A stretch of DNA of 64,000 nucleotides from Roseivirga ehrenbergii (GTDB lineage Bacteria; Bacteroidota; Bacteroidia; Cytophagales; Cyclobacteriaceae), in NCBI RefSeq assembly GCF_001593005.1, contig NZ_LQZQ01000051.1:124001-188000 (forward strand). Direction: 5' to 3'. Both the position numbers and the translations under genes were made by a program. The notes under the pieces were generated by a model, which was given only the letters and a program-made list of their open reading frames with translations, searched no databases and was not told the DNA's origin. How positions within the stretch are numbered: position 1 is the stretch's first letter; each line of letters starts with the position of its first letter. Positions 1 to 7,021 of this stretch are shown here, piece after piece.

Positions 1-125
1 TCCTAGTTATTTAGAATCGTTTTAAATACAAAGGTACAACTTATAGATTAAAGGATTGGTTTCCTTAATTCCTTTTTTCAATAAACTATTACTAAAAGCT
101 ATTATGAGTTTAGAAATCCCTTGAA

Positions 126-593
126 TCAACTATCCAACTGAATGCTTCGGGTTAAAGTTTCTTCAAGTATGATAAAGGTTTCTGTACGTTCAATGCCGTC
201 TACTTTCTGAATTTTATCGTGGAGAATATCCTTCAAGTGATCGGTTCCTTTGGCGTAAATTCTCACAAACATGGAGTAATTCCCCGTAGTGTAGTGAATA
301 CTAGTAATCTCATGTATTTTTTTCAGTTGTGTGGCTACTTTTTCGTACAGGGAACTTTTAGAAAGGAAGACCCCCAAAAAGGCAGAGACATTATAACCAA
401 GTTTAGCAAGGTTTAAATCGAGTGAAGCGCCTTTTACTACACCCATTTTTTCAAGCTTGCTCATTCTTACATGTACAGTCCCGCTAGAAACAAATGCTTG
501 TTTGGCTACTTCGGTATAGGGCTTTTTTGCGTTATGCTGAAGAATAGAGAGGATTTTCAAATCCACATTATCGATTTCGTAATTATCGGCCAT
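126..593 (-). CDS. Lrp/AsnC family transcriptional regulator
   Basis: A 155-residue protein of the normal Lrp/AsnC length. An N-terminal winged helix-turn-helix (about residues 8-60, with DLKILSILQHNAKKPYTEVA and the recognition helix around SSGTVHVRMSKLEKMGVV) is followed by the RAM/AsnC effector domain (about 70-150). Members of this family bind DNA as multimers and respond to amino acids or related small ligands; which ligand applies here cannot be told. The gene is transcribed leftward, away from the tRNA-like RNA and the acyl-CoA ligase. A perfect 17-nt palindrome just upstream of its start (608-624) fits autoregulation. Confidence 0.92.
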   Translation of the reverse strand: MADNYEIDNVDLKILSILQHNAKKPYTEVAKQAFVSSGTVHVRMSKLEKMGVVKGASLDLNLAKLGYNVSAFLGVFLSKSSLYEKVATQLKKIHEITSIHYTTGNYSMFVRIYAKGTDHLKDILHDKIQKVDGIERTETFIILEETLTRSIQLDS

Positions 594-607
594 GATTTTT
601 GGTTAAA

Positions 608-624
608 ATTATTGATTCAATAAT
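608..624. promoter_or_regulatory. Palindrome upstream of the lrp-like gene, possible autoregulatory site
   Basis: The 17-nt sequence ATTATTGATTCAATAAT is a perfect palindrome around a central T, 15 bp before the start codon of the Lrp/AsnC-type regulator. AT-rich dyads of about 15 bp are typical operators of this family and most members repress themselves. The palindrome is seen; its role is inferred. Confidence 0.5.
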
Positions 625-703
625 AAATATATTGGAAAAATAATTTATCTCTAAATATTTGGTCATTACGTTGCTGATATTTTAATGAATCAACTGTTTC
701 TAT

Positions 704-711
704 TACCTTTG
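704..711 (+). promoter_or_regulatory. Bacteroidota-type -7 promoter element for the tRNA-like RNA
   Basis: TACCTTTG matches the Bacteroidota housekeeping -7 motif TAnnTTTG. Transcription would begin near 717-720, about 20 nt before the folded RNA at 739. No convincing -33 element was found. Confidence 0.5.
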
Positions 712-738
712 AAACAGTTTCAAAAGAGAAGCTATACA

Positions 739-859
739 CTGTAGGGTGATGAAACAGGCAGCCATGCCCTCCTTTCTCGAGGGTGGAGAAAAAGAAATAA
801 ATCTGAACTACCTGACGACTAATCTCTCCGTGAAGGTTCGACTCCTTCCCCTACAGCCA
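739..859 (+). ncRNA. tRNA-like structured RNA with an overlong variable region, unrecognised
   Basis: This gene-free stretch folds as an unusual cloverleaf. The acceptor-like stem CTGTAGGG (739-746) pairs over 8 bp with CCCTACAG (849-856), followed directly by an encoded CCA (857-859). A Leu-tRNA-like D arm has stem ATG/CAT (749-751/763-765) and loop AAACAGGCAGC. The anticodon-like arm CCCTC/GAGGG (767-771/779-783) has the 7-nt loop CTTTCTC. A 48-nt variable region (784-831) is closed by GGAGA/TCTCC (785-789/825-829). The T arm is canonical, GAAGG-TTCGACT-CCTTC (832-848). CAGGCAG (755-761) and CTACCTG (808-814) could pair with one mismatch as a pseudoknot. A -7 promoter lies upstream and a strong terminator downstream. 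The nominal anticodon would be TTC, but the variable region is far longer than in any standard tRNA. It could be a divergent tRNA or tmRNA-like molecule, or a known Bacteroidota RNA I do not recognise. Confidence 0.6.
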
Positions 860-912
860 TTCACATTGAATATTAGTTTGGAAACGTATTCAGTTTGTTT
901 TTTCTTAGATTG

Positions 913-946
913 AAAGGAGGCTTGTTTGTTAGCCTCCTTTTTTTTT
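913..946 (+). terminator. Intrinsic terminator of the tRNA-like RNA
   Basis: AAAGGAGGCT (913-922) and AGCCTCCTTT (931-940) form a perfect 10-bp stem with loop TGTTTGTT, followed by a run of nine T (938-946). It closes the tRNA-like transcript and separates it from the acyl-CoA ligase promoter 14 bp further on. Confidence 0.9.
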
Positions 947-959
947 GGTAATTCATCTT

Positions 960-967
960 TATATTTG
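960..967 (+). promoter_or_regulatory. -7 promoter element of the acyl-CoA ligase gene
   Basis: TATATTTG is an exact TAnnTTTG match 21 bp before the start codon at 989, so the ligase gene has its own promoter distinct from the preceding RNA gene. Confidence 0.6.
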
Positions 968-988
968 ATGATAGCCAAATTTTAATAC

Positions 989-2665
989 ATGAGTACTTTC
1001 CCCTGGATTGCGCATTACCCAAAGGGTGTTCCCGCAGAAATTGAAGATCAACGTCCTAAAAACCTTCTAGAACTTTATCAAAACGCCTTTAATCAGTTTG
1101 GCAGCCGCGAGGCTTTCGAGAACATGGGCGGAGTGCTTACTTTTCAGGAGGTAGATCAGCTTTCGACCAACTTTGCGGCCTATTTGCAAAATGAATTAGG
1201 CATGGTAAAAGGAGATAGAATAGCTATCCAAATGCCCAATTGTTTGCAATACCCTGTGGTGCTGATTGGTGCTATTAAAGCGGGTTGCACTGTGGTTAAT
1301 ACAAATCCGCTGTATACACATCGCGAAATGGAGCATCAGTTTAATGATGCTGGCATAAAAGCCATTGTGATTATGGCCAATTTCGCCAAAAGTTTAGAGG
1401 AGGCAATGCCAAATCTTTCTGTTGAAAATATCATTGTTACCGAACTGGGCGATATGCTTGGAGGCCTGAAAGGTAAGATTGTCAATTTTGTGGTGAAGCA
1501 CATTAAGAAGATGGTGCCTGCATTTAAACTTCCTAACACAACTTCTTTCAAGAGTGCTATGGCAAAGGGTGCTCGAATGAAATACACCAAACCAGAAATT
1601 GAAAGTGATGATATTGCCTTTCTTCAATATACTGGTGGAACTACAGGTGTATCGAAAGGCGCTATGCTTTCTCATGATAATGTAGTGGCTCATACACTTA
1701 TTATTACCCGAGTTTTTACACCGCTTTTAAAGAAAGGCCAAAAAGACATTATGATTACGGCCATTCCGCTCTATCATATTTTTGCGCTAAATGTGAACTG
1801 CACATTTATGATGCATATTGGCGCTAAAAACGTGCTAATTACTAACCCGCGCGATATGCCAGGTTTTGTCAAGGAATTAAAGAAACATCCGTTTACTTTA
1901 TTTACAGGCGTTAATACACTATTTAATGGATTGCTGAATCAGCCTAATTTTAAGGAAATTGATTTTACACATTTGAAGGTTTCGATAGGAGGAGGAATGG
2001 CAGTTCAGGATTTTGTAGCTAATAAATGGCAAGAAGTGACAGGGACACCCTTGGTACAAGGTTACGGCCTGAGTGAAACCTCTCCGGTGATTTGTGTGAA
2101 CCCATTAGATGGCACTCATAAAATGGGTTCTATTGGTTTACCTGTCCCTTCTACTGAATTGGCAATTTTCGATGATGAGGGAAACCGCTTAGCGCAAGGA
2201 GAAACGGGAGAAATTTGTGTTAAAGGGCCACAAGTGATGTCGGGCTATTGGAATAAAGACAACGAAGGGGTATTCTTTGAAGGAGGCTATTTCAAAACTG
2301 GAGACATCGGTATAATGGATGAAGAAGGTTTCTTCAAAATTGTAGATCGTAAAAAGGATATGATTAACGTTTCGGGTTTCAATGTATATCCAAACGATGT
2401 TGAAAATGCCATTGCCGACCATCCAAAAGTGTTAGAAGTGGCGGTTATCGGAGTTCCTGACCCACATTCAACCGAGTGTGTGAAGGCTTTTATTGTAAAA
2501 TCTGATCCGTCACTTACCGAAGAAGAGTTACGCGATTATTGTCATGAAAACCTAACAGGCTACAAGCGCCCGAAACATTATGAGTTCAGAACTGAACTAC
2601 CGAAAAGCAATGTGGGTAAAATCTTAAGAAGAAAGTTGAAAGAAGAAGAGGAGGCTAATACTTAA
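989..2665 (+). CDS. fadD: Long-chain acyl-CoA synthetase (AMP-forming)
   Basis: A 558-residue ANL-superfamily enzyme. It activates fatty acids with ATP and CoA to acyl-CoA, feeding beta-oxidation or lipid synthesis at the cytoplasmic face of the membrane. Seen: the AMP-binding P-loop YTGGTTGVSKGAM (about 214-226), the acyl-adenylate motif GYGLSETSP (about 354-362), GDIG followed by the hinge VDRKKDMINVSGFNVYP (about 434-472), and the C-terminal GKILRRKL with the catalytic lysine. The length fits FadD of other bacteria (about 560). It stands alone with its own promoter. Its stop codon overlaps by 4 nt the convergent abortive-infection gene, and no terminator is visible between them. Specificity for long chains is inferred from overall similarity to FadD. 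Confidence 0.93.
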   Translation: MSTFPWIAHYPKGVPAEIEDQRPKNLLELYQNAFNQFGSREAFENMGGVLTFQEVDQLSTNFAAYLQNELGMVKGDRIAIQMPNCLQYPVVLIGAIKAGCTVVNTNPLYTHREMEHQFNDAGIKAIVIMANFAKSLEEAMPNLSVENIIVTELGDMLGGLKGKIVNFVVKHIKKMVPAFKLPNTTSFKSAMAKGARMKYTKPEIESDDIAFLQYTGGTTGVSKGAMLSHDNVVAHTLIITRVFTPLLKKGQKDIMITAIPLYHIFALNVNCTFMMHIGAKNVLITNPRDMPGFVKELKKHPFTLFTGVNTLFNGLLNQPNFKEIDFTHLKVSIGGGMAVQDFVANKWQEVTGTPLVQGYGLSETSPVICVNPLDGTHKMGSIGLPVPSTELAIFDDEGNRLAQGETGEICVKGPQVMSGYWNKDNEGVFFEGGYFKTGDIGIMDEEGFFKIVDRKKDMINVSGFNVYPNDVENAIADHPKVLEVAVIGVPDPHSTECVKAFIVKSDPSLTEEELRDYCHENLTGYKRPKHYEFRTELPKSNVGKILRRKLKEEEEANT

Positions 2666-3753
2666 TAAGGCATGAGGTTTTCCAATTCTTCAAAAGCATA
2701 AAAGGTGGTTTCGTTTAGCCAACTTTCGTCTTTGTCAGGATAGGCCTTTTTGAGTTCTTTTTTATATTTTACTTGAGGTTCAATTGCAAAATCTACCAAA
2801 TGAAGTGGGAGGTTTTTAATCAATTTATAGTCGATTAGATAACGTGCTTCGTATCCAGTTTTTTCATCTCTGTCGAACCACATTCTTTTACCAGGCCCCC
2901 ATAGTGAGTTCAAGTATAGTAATGCTTGTTCAAAGTTAGAGAGTTGGGCACGTAAGACTTTAATATAGTTTTTCTTTTCAGAAACAGAGAGTTCATGGTT
3001 TGAGTGAACAAACTTAAGTATCTGATAAATATGACGATAATAATGTCCTAGGTTGGAAGACTGTCCTTGAAAAGGCGTGTAATTGAAGCGAAGGTTTGGT
3101 GTGTTGGCAAAATAGTATTGGAGTGGGTCGGTACCTAGAGGGGGGTAATAATCCTTTCCCCATCTTATAGCAGCAGATTTTATTAGTTCTAAAACAAATT
3201 CATCAATCAGATAAGGTCCTTTGTGATTACGTTCAGAGTATTTTGAAGTTGTTTTGTTGGTAATACCAAAAAAGAAAAGTTCATAGGCTTGTTCTGATAT
3301 GTCTTCCTTGTCTAGTTTGTCCAGTTTATTTTTCGATGCGTTGACGATATCAATAATTGTATAGATTCCCGCGTATTCTTTAAGAAATGACTCAAAGCAG
3401 ACTCGACCTTTTTTATCTGTATCGGTAATTTCAATTTCATTCACATTCTCTTTGTGAAGCCTCAAAAGCTCATAAAACTTATTTTCAAAACGTTCACGCC
3501 TGATGTCTTCTCGCTGGCTTTGATTCGCTTCGAACTGAACCCAAAAGGCTAAGAAAGTTAAGATCACCCCCATAGTTCCTATAAATGGGCTAGCTAATCC
3601 TCCAATGGTGTCCCCAATACTACCCGCAGTGCTAGCTGATGTTGGGTCAAGTTTAATTGAGAGAGCAATAATGTATGTGATTATGAAAATGGCTGCAATG
3701 ACATAGAGAGAGCCTAGTATGATCTTGAATTCCCGCTGACTTTTGATTTTCAT
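2662..3753 (-). CDS. Putative phage abortive infection protein (putAbiC-like) with two membrane segments
   Basis: A 363-residue protein from the ATG at 3753; a GTG at 3777 would add eight residues. Two hydrophobic helices lie near the N-terminus (ILGSLYVIAAIFIITYIIAL and, further on, FIGTMGVILTFLAFWVQF). A soluble domain follows, with a C-terminal signature of a conserved HYYRHIYQILKFV segment and LRAQLSNFEQALLYLNSL. This layout matches the putative phage abortive infection family related to lactococcal AbiC, which is thought to arrest infected cells. The mechanism of that family is not well established. The gene is divergent from the AbiD/F-like gene, with about 320 bp between the start codons, and converges on the acyl-CoA ligase gene. 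The two Abi genes probably form a defence island; cooperation is an inference. Confidence 0.72.
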   Translation of the reverse strand: MKIKSQREFKIILGSLYVIAAIFIITYIIALSIKLDPTSASTAGSIGDTIGGLASPFIGTMGVILTFLAFWVQFEANQSQREDIRRERFENKFYELLRLHKENVNEIEITDTDKKGRVCFESFLKEYAGIYTIIDIVNASKNKLDKLDKEDISEQAYELFFFGITNKTTSKYSERNHKGPYLIDEFVLELIKSAAIRWGKDYYPPLGTDPLQYYFANTPNLRFNYTPFQGQSSNLGHYYRHIYQILKFVHSNHELSVSEKKNYIKVLRAQLSNFEQALLYLNSLWGPGKRMWFDRDEKTGYEARYLIDYKLIKNLPLHLVDFAIEPQVKYKKELKKAYPDKDESWLNETTFYAFEELENLMPY

Positions 3754-3982
3754 GTTCAATATGAAATGTTTAAGCACAAATTAACCTGTTTATTTCAAAG
3801 TTTATTTGTTTATATCTTACTATGCGTTAGATTATAAGTTAAACAATCACGTATGCTGTATGGCTGTAGAGAAAATGAATAGTTGGCTTTATTATCAGAA
3901 GGATACTGAAATAGACTTTAGAAAAAATATAGAAATAAGTGACCCGTTTCTGTTGGCTTTACGTACATTTGTATTAACAGTA

Positions 3983-4021
3983 CTCGCCACGCTACCCATT
4001 AGAACAGCGTCCCAGGGCGAG
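3983..4021 (+). ncRNA. Stable hairpin upstream of the AbiD/F-like gene, candidate Abi-associated ncRNA
   Basis: CTCGCC (3983-3988) pairs with GGCGAG (4016-4021). Directly inside, ACGCT (3989-3993) pairs with AGCGT (4006-4010), leaving a CCCAG bulge and a 12-nt loop. The structure is far more GC-rich than its surroundings and sits 52 nt before the AbiD/F-like start codon. A 10-nt direct repeat GTTGGCTTTA occurs at 3882-3891 and 3952-3961. A conserved RNA motif named abiF, upstream of abiF genes, has been described, and HEPN/RNA pairs of this kind have been proposed as toxin-antitoxin or defence modules. That this hairpin belongs to that motif is my inference; the ends of the RNA are unknown. 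The rest of 3778-4072 shows no convincing gene. Confidence 0.5.
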
Positions 4022-4072
4022 TCTTTTGCTTTTATAGCTCCTCTGTTTTGTCTTTAAATCAAATTTTTTCTC

Positions 4073-4984
4073 ATGATTTACGACAAGTCTCCCATTACTA
4101 TTGAAGAACAAATTAGTAAACTCCAGAATCGAGGAATGATTTTTAATGACGTTTCTTTAGCACATAGGGCTCTTTCGCATATCAGTTATTACAGAATGGT
4201 CGGGTATTGGTGGCCTATGTATGAGGATAAAGAAAACCACATTTTTAAGCCGAATACAGTATTTGAAGATGTAGTCGCCCTTTATAATTTTGATCACGAA
4301 CTCAGGATTCTCTTGTTCGATATGATCGAAAAAATTGAGATAAGCTTAAGAACTAAACTGATCTACCACTTATCTCATGAGTTTGATCCTTGGTGGTTTC
4401 AAAACACTGATTTGTTTCAGGATAGCTTATCGTTGATAAAAACGCTTTCAAGTATTCAGGAAGAAGTGGAAAGGTCTAAGGATACTTTTATTAAAGAACA
4501 TAACAGAAAATACAAGGATGATAAACGTTTTCCGCCTGCATGGAAAACACTAGAGATGACCAGCTTTGGAAGCTTATCCAAATTGTATGGTAACCTAAAG
4601 AATAATATTAAATCGAAAGATGCTATAGCCGAAGATTATGGTGCGGTAAACCATACGTATTTACCCAGTTGGTTACAGTCGATGGCTCAAATCAGAAATT
4701 ACTGTGCACACCATAGTAGGCTTTGGAATAAAAATTTACCCGGAGCTCCAAAGCTTTTGCCAAAACCACCTAATCCATGGTTGTCTGAAGTTCCCAAGCA
4801 GCATGAGTTTCAAAAACTCTATATACATATGTGTTTGATGAAGTATATGTTAAATGTAATTCAGCCCAATAATAGATTTACAGAAAGACTTGCACTTTTA
4901 ATGAGTGAATACCGAAGTGTGGATCCTAATGCTTTAGGCTTTAAGGTGGGATGGGAAGAAGAACCATTATGGAGGCGACTTTGA
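4073..4984 (+). CDS. AbiD/AbiF-like abortive infection protein (Abi_2 family, HEPN-type)
   Basis: A 303-residue protein typical in length for Abi_2. The N-terminus has the family pattern around YDKSPITIEEQISKLQNRGM and LSHISYYRMVGYWWP. The centre contains YNFDHELRILLFDMIEKIE. The C-terminal part has RNYCAHHSRLWN, which includes the RxxxxH motif of HEPN ribonuclease domains (R208-H213). HEPN proteins of this group are thought to be RNases or RNA-binding toxins that act in phage exclusion or control of DNA uptake. An upstream hairpin RNA candidate and a divergent putAbiC gene accompany it. A perfect 10-bp inverted repeat (4981-5009) covers its stop codon. Its end lies 71 bp from the 3' end of tRNA-Arg, a common site for island insertion. 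Confidence 0.82.
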   Translation: MIYDKSPITIEEQISKLQNRGMIFNDVSLAHRALSHISYYRMVGYWWPMYEDKENHIFKPNTVFEDVVALYNFDHELRILLFDMIEKIEISLRTKLIYHLSHEFDPWWFQNTDLFQDSLSLIKTLSSIQEEVERSKDTFIKEHNRKYKDDKRFPPAWKTLEMTSFGSLSKLYGNLKNNIKSKDAIAEDYGAVNHTYLPSWLQSMAQIRNYCAHHSRLWNKNLPGAPKLLPKPPNPWLSEVPKQHEFQKLYIHMCLMKYMLNVIQPNNRFTERLALLMSEYRSVDPNALGFKVGWEEEPLWRRL

Positions 4985-5009
4985 CAACATAAGAACGGAA
5001 TGTTGTCAA
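4981..5009. repeat. Perfect inverted repeat over the AbiD/F-like stop codon
   Basis: TTGACAACAT (4981-4990) and ATGTTGTCAA (5000-5009) are exact reverse complements with a 9-nt spacer. The TGA stop codon of the Abi gene lies inside the left arm. No T-run follows, so it is more likely an mRNA 3' hairpin or an insertion-related repeat than a classical terminator. Confidence 0.6.
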
Positions 5010-5017
5010 GAAGACAT

Positions 5018-5052
5018 AAAAAAAGCCTTATTGGATTTCCAATAAGGCTTTT
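5018..5052 (-). terminator. Terminator of tRNA-Arg, also usable by the Abi gene
   Basis: AAAAGCCTTATTGG (5021-5034) and CCAATAAGGCTTTT (5039-5052) form a perfect 14-bp stem with a 4-nt loop. Read leftward it is followed by seven T, ending transcription just past the tRNA 3' end. Read rightward it has only four T, so it may terminate the Abi transcript more weakly. Confidence 0.85.
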
Positions 5053-5055
5053 AAG

Positions 5056-5129
5056 TGATCCCTTCAGGAATCGAACCTGAAACCTACTGCTTAGAAGGCA
5101 GTTGCTCTATCCAATTGAGCTAAGGGACC
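5056..5129 (-). tRNA. tRNA-Arg (anticodon TCT)
   Basis: The reverse strand gives a canonical 74-nt cloverleaf. The acceptor is GGTCCCT paired with AGGGATC, the D arm GCTCAATTGGATAGAGC, the anticodon arm ACTGC-CTTCTAA-GCAGT (anticodon TCT at 5095-5093, reading AGA), and the T arm TCAGG-TTCGATT-CCTGA. The discriminator is A and CCA is not encoded. The promoter lies at 5244-5251. The tRNA is preceded by two modified copies of its own 5' region (5133-5220) and followed by a strong terminator. Its 3' side borders the Abi island. Confidence 0.97.
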
Positions 5130-5132
5130 GTT

Positions 5133-5220
5133 GTGTCGCTCTATCCCCCCGACACTGCGGGGGAGCTAAGGGACCGTTAAGTTGCTCTATCCTTCCGAAG
5201 TTTCGGAAGAGCTAAGACCC
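5133..5220 (-). repeat. Two tRNA-5'-half mimics in the tRNA-Arg leader, each with a hairpin replacing the D loop
   Basis: The tRNA-Arg 5' segment (acceptor strand plus D arm) is repeated twice upstream in the transcript. Copy 1 (5133-5178) has GCTCTATCC and GAGCTAAGGGACCGTT flanking a CCCCC/GGGGG hairpin with loop GACACTGC. Copy 2 (5181-5220) has GTTGCTCTATCC and GAGCTAAGACC flanking the perfect stem TTCCGAA/TTCGGAA. In the intact tRNA (5101-5132) the same flanks enclose the normal D loop. Neither copy includes anticodon or T arms, so they are not tRNA pseudogenes in the usual sense. The flanks are nearly identical while the inserts differ completely. The origin could be slippage duplication or remnants of insertions at the tRNA gene. 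Confidence 0.8.
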
Positions 5221-5243
5221 AACGCGCTTTTCAAAAGCGAGTG

Positions 5244-5274
5244 CAAATATATGAAAATCGATTTTCTTTTGGCA
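5244..5274 (-). promoter_or_regulatory. Promoter of tRNA-Arg
   Basis: On the minus strand TATATTTG (5251-5244) is an exact -7 motif, preceded by TTG at a 21-bp spacing, which fits the Bacteroidota -33/-7 arrangement. Transcription would start near 5237, inside a CGCTTTT/AAAAGCG palindrome (5224-5238). The transcript then includes both tRNA-mimic hairpins before the tRNA. Confidence 0.65.
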
Positions 5275-5322
5275 AGTTGAACCTTGAATTTATTTGCATC
5301 TATTGCTGTTTAGTTTTTTGTG

Positions 5323-6219
5323 ATGAAATATAGAGCGCTAAAAAATACAGAATTACAAATCAGTGAAATCGCATTCGGCTGTATGTCAATGGATTTGAGT
5401 CTAAAGGACAATGATGAGTTGATCCACGCTGCCATTGATGGCGGAATAAATTATTTTGATACTGCCGACCTTTATGACCAAGGAAAGAACGAAAAAGCTC
5501 TTGGTCAGGCACTAAAAGGCAAAAGATCCGAGGTGATTGTGGCAACCAAAGTAGGCAATCAACTACGAGATGATGGCAGTGGTTGGGACTGGAACCCTTC
5601 GAAAGACCATATTCTGAAAGCAGTTGATCAGAGCTTGAAAAGACTGCAAACTGATTATATCGATTTGTACCAGTTGCATGGCGGAACAATGGAAGACCCG
5701 ATCAGCGAAGTGATCGAAGCTTTTGAGCAGTTAAAAGCTGAAGGTAAAATCAGGAGTTATGGTATCTCCTCCATTCGCCCCAATGTAATTCGGGAATATG
5801 TGGCCAATTCAAATATTGCGAATATAATGATGCAATACAGCTTGCTCGACAGAAGGCCCGAAGAGGAAATGCTGGACTTGTTGGAAAGTAGTAAGGTGGG
5901 CGTCATGGCACGTGGTGGTTTAGCCAAAGGGTTATTGGCAGGTAAAGCCCCAGAAGCTTTCCTGAATTATAAGCCACAAGAAATCGAATTATTGGTCAAT
6001 GAAATGAAGAAGCTCACGGATGACAAAACGAAACTCTCGCATGTGGCTTTGCAATGGATCTTGAGTCACTCTGCTATAACAAGTGCCGTGGTGGGAATTC
6101 GAACCAAAGAACAACTCGATGAAGCTTTGGCTTATGCCGAATCGACTGCTATTGAAAAGGCTAAGCTTGATGATTTAGGGAAGGTATTGCCGCCTGCTTA
6201 TTACCAAGCGCATCGATAA
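5323..6219 (+). CDS. Aldo/keto reductase family protein
   Basis: About 298 residues with the (beta/alpha)8 aldo/keto reductase pattern. The N-terminal strand EIAFGCMSM is followed by DGGINYFDTADLYDQGKNE (catalytic Asp and Tyr), a KVGN segment with the active-site Lys, and YIDLYQLHGG with the His. The C-terminal NADP-binding region around SAVVGIRTKEQLDEAL contains the usual SAVVGIR motif. It should reduce an aldehyde or ketone using NADPH; the substrate is unknown. The ATG at 5323 is chosen over the GTG directly before it. It is followed by two DUF2461 genes on the same strand, 78 bp to the first, which may be co-transcribed. Confidence 0.93.
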   Translation: MKYRALKNTELQISEIAFGCMSMDLSLKDNDELIHAAIDGGINYFDTADLYDQGKNEKALGQALKGKRSEVIVATKVGNQLRDDGSGWDWNPSKDHILKAVDQSLKRLQTDYIDLYQLHGGTMEDPISEVIEAFEQLKAEGKIRSYGISSIRPNVIREYVANSNIANIMMQYSLLDRRPEEEMLDLLESSKVGVMARGGLAKGLLAGKAPEAFLNYKPQEIELLVNEMKKLTDDKTKLSHVALQWILSHSAITSAVVGIRTKEQLDEALAYAESTAIEKAKLDDLGKVLPPAYYQAHR

Positions 6220-6297
6220 GTATAAAATGTCCCAAATTCAGCAGGTCATTCGTTTAGTAAATGTTAGTTTTAGTTGAAATATCAAACCATCAAAGTC

Positions 6298-6993
6298 ATG
6301 AACATCAGTGCCTCCAATTTTTCGTTTCTGAAAACCTTATCTGAAAACAATAACCGCGAATGGTTTACGGCCAATAAGAAGGAATACGAACAAGCCCATG
6401 AAAATGCGATTTCAGTAGCCGATGCCTTGTTGGTGGGGCTGTCGGAACACGACCAAATCACCACCGCTACTGGAAAGAAGAGTTTGATGCGGATCTATAG
6501 AGATGTACGTTTTTCAAAAGATAAAAGCCCTTATAATCCACGTTGGGCTGGGAGTTTCAATCGATCCAAACCAGCCTTGAGGGGCGGTTATTATTTCCAT
6601 TTACAGCCGGGCGGAAACACGGTAGTGGGCGGAGGTTTTTATCAGCCCAATGCCGATGATATCAAACTTATTCGTGATCACATTGCTATGGATGACGAAC
6701 CCTTGAGGAAAGTAATATCCGATCCTAAGTTCATAAAGACCTTTGGAGGCTTGCAAGGCGAACAACTGAAAACTGCGCCAAAAGGCTTTGAGAAAGATCA
6801 TCCTTCCATTGATTTATTAAGGTATAAATCAATGTATGTGTTTAAAAGCTTCTCCGATAAGGAAGTAACCTCACCCGACTTTGTAGAAAATGCTTTGTCT
6901 GTATTTTTGGCCTTGCGTCCTTTTTTCGATGTAATGACAGACTACCTCACTACTGATATGAATGGAATTTCTCTTATTGAAAATCAAGGGTAA
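6298..6993 (+). CDS. DUF2461 domain-containing protein (copy 1)
   Basis: About 231 residues from the ATG at 6298; a TTG at 6274 upstream in frame is less likely. The protein matches the DUF2461 (TIGR02453) family of unknown function. Seen are the N-terminal FSFLKTLSENNNREWFTANK, the core motif MRIYRDVRFSKDKSPYNPRW, the Gly-rich GGYYFHLQPGGNTVVGGGFY, and LKTAPKGFEKDHPSIDLLRY near the C-terminus. No membrane segments or signal peptide are seen. A second, shorter member follows 28 bp downstream, so this is a tandem paralogue pair. Confidence 0.9.
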   Translation: MNISASNFSFLKTLSENNNREWFTANKKEYEQAHENAISVADALLVGLSEHDQITTATGKKSLMRIYRDVRFSKDKSPYNPRWAGSFNRSKPALRGGYYFHLQPGGNTVVGGGFYQPNADDIKLIRDHIAMDDEPLRKVISDPKFIKTFGGLQGEQLKTAPKGFEKDHPSIDLLRYKSMYVFKSFSDKEVTSPDFVENALSVFLALRPFFDVMTDYLTTDMNGISLIENQG

Positions 6994-7021
6994 GCATTAA
7001 GGAGGAAAAAAGGGAATAAAG

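Noticed and set aside
1-125. Partial gene at the left edge
   Set aside because: The first 125 bases are AT-rich with no sustained open frame; they are the 3' flank of the lrp-like gene.
3806-4057. 83-residue open frame upstream of the AbiD/F gene
   Set aside because: Composition does not look like a protein, it covers the GC-rich nested hairpin, and no homologous pattern or ribosome binding site is visible; the stretch is better explained as RNA.
2600-5130. Attachment-site direct repeat from the tRNA-Arg 3' end bounding the Abi island
   Set aside because: No copy of the tRNA 3' sequence was found near the left edge of the island, and no integrase is present, so integration cannot be shown.
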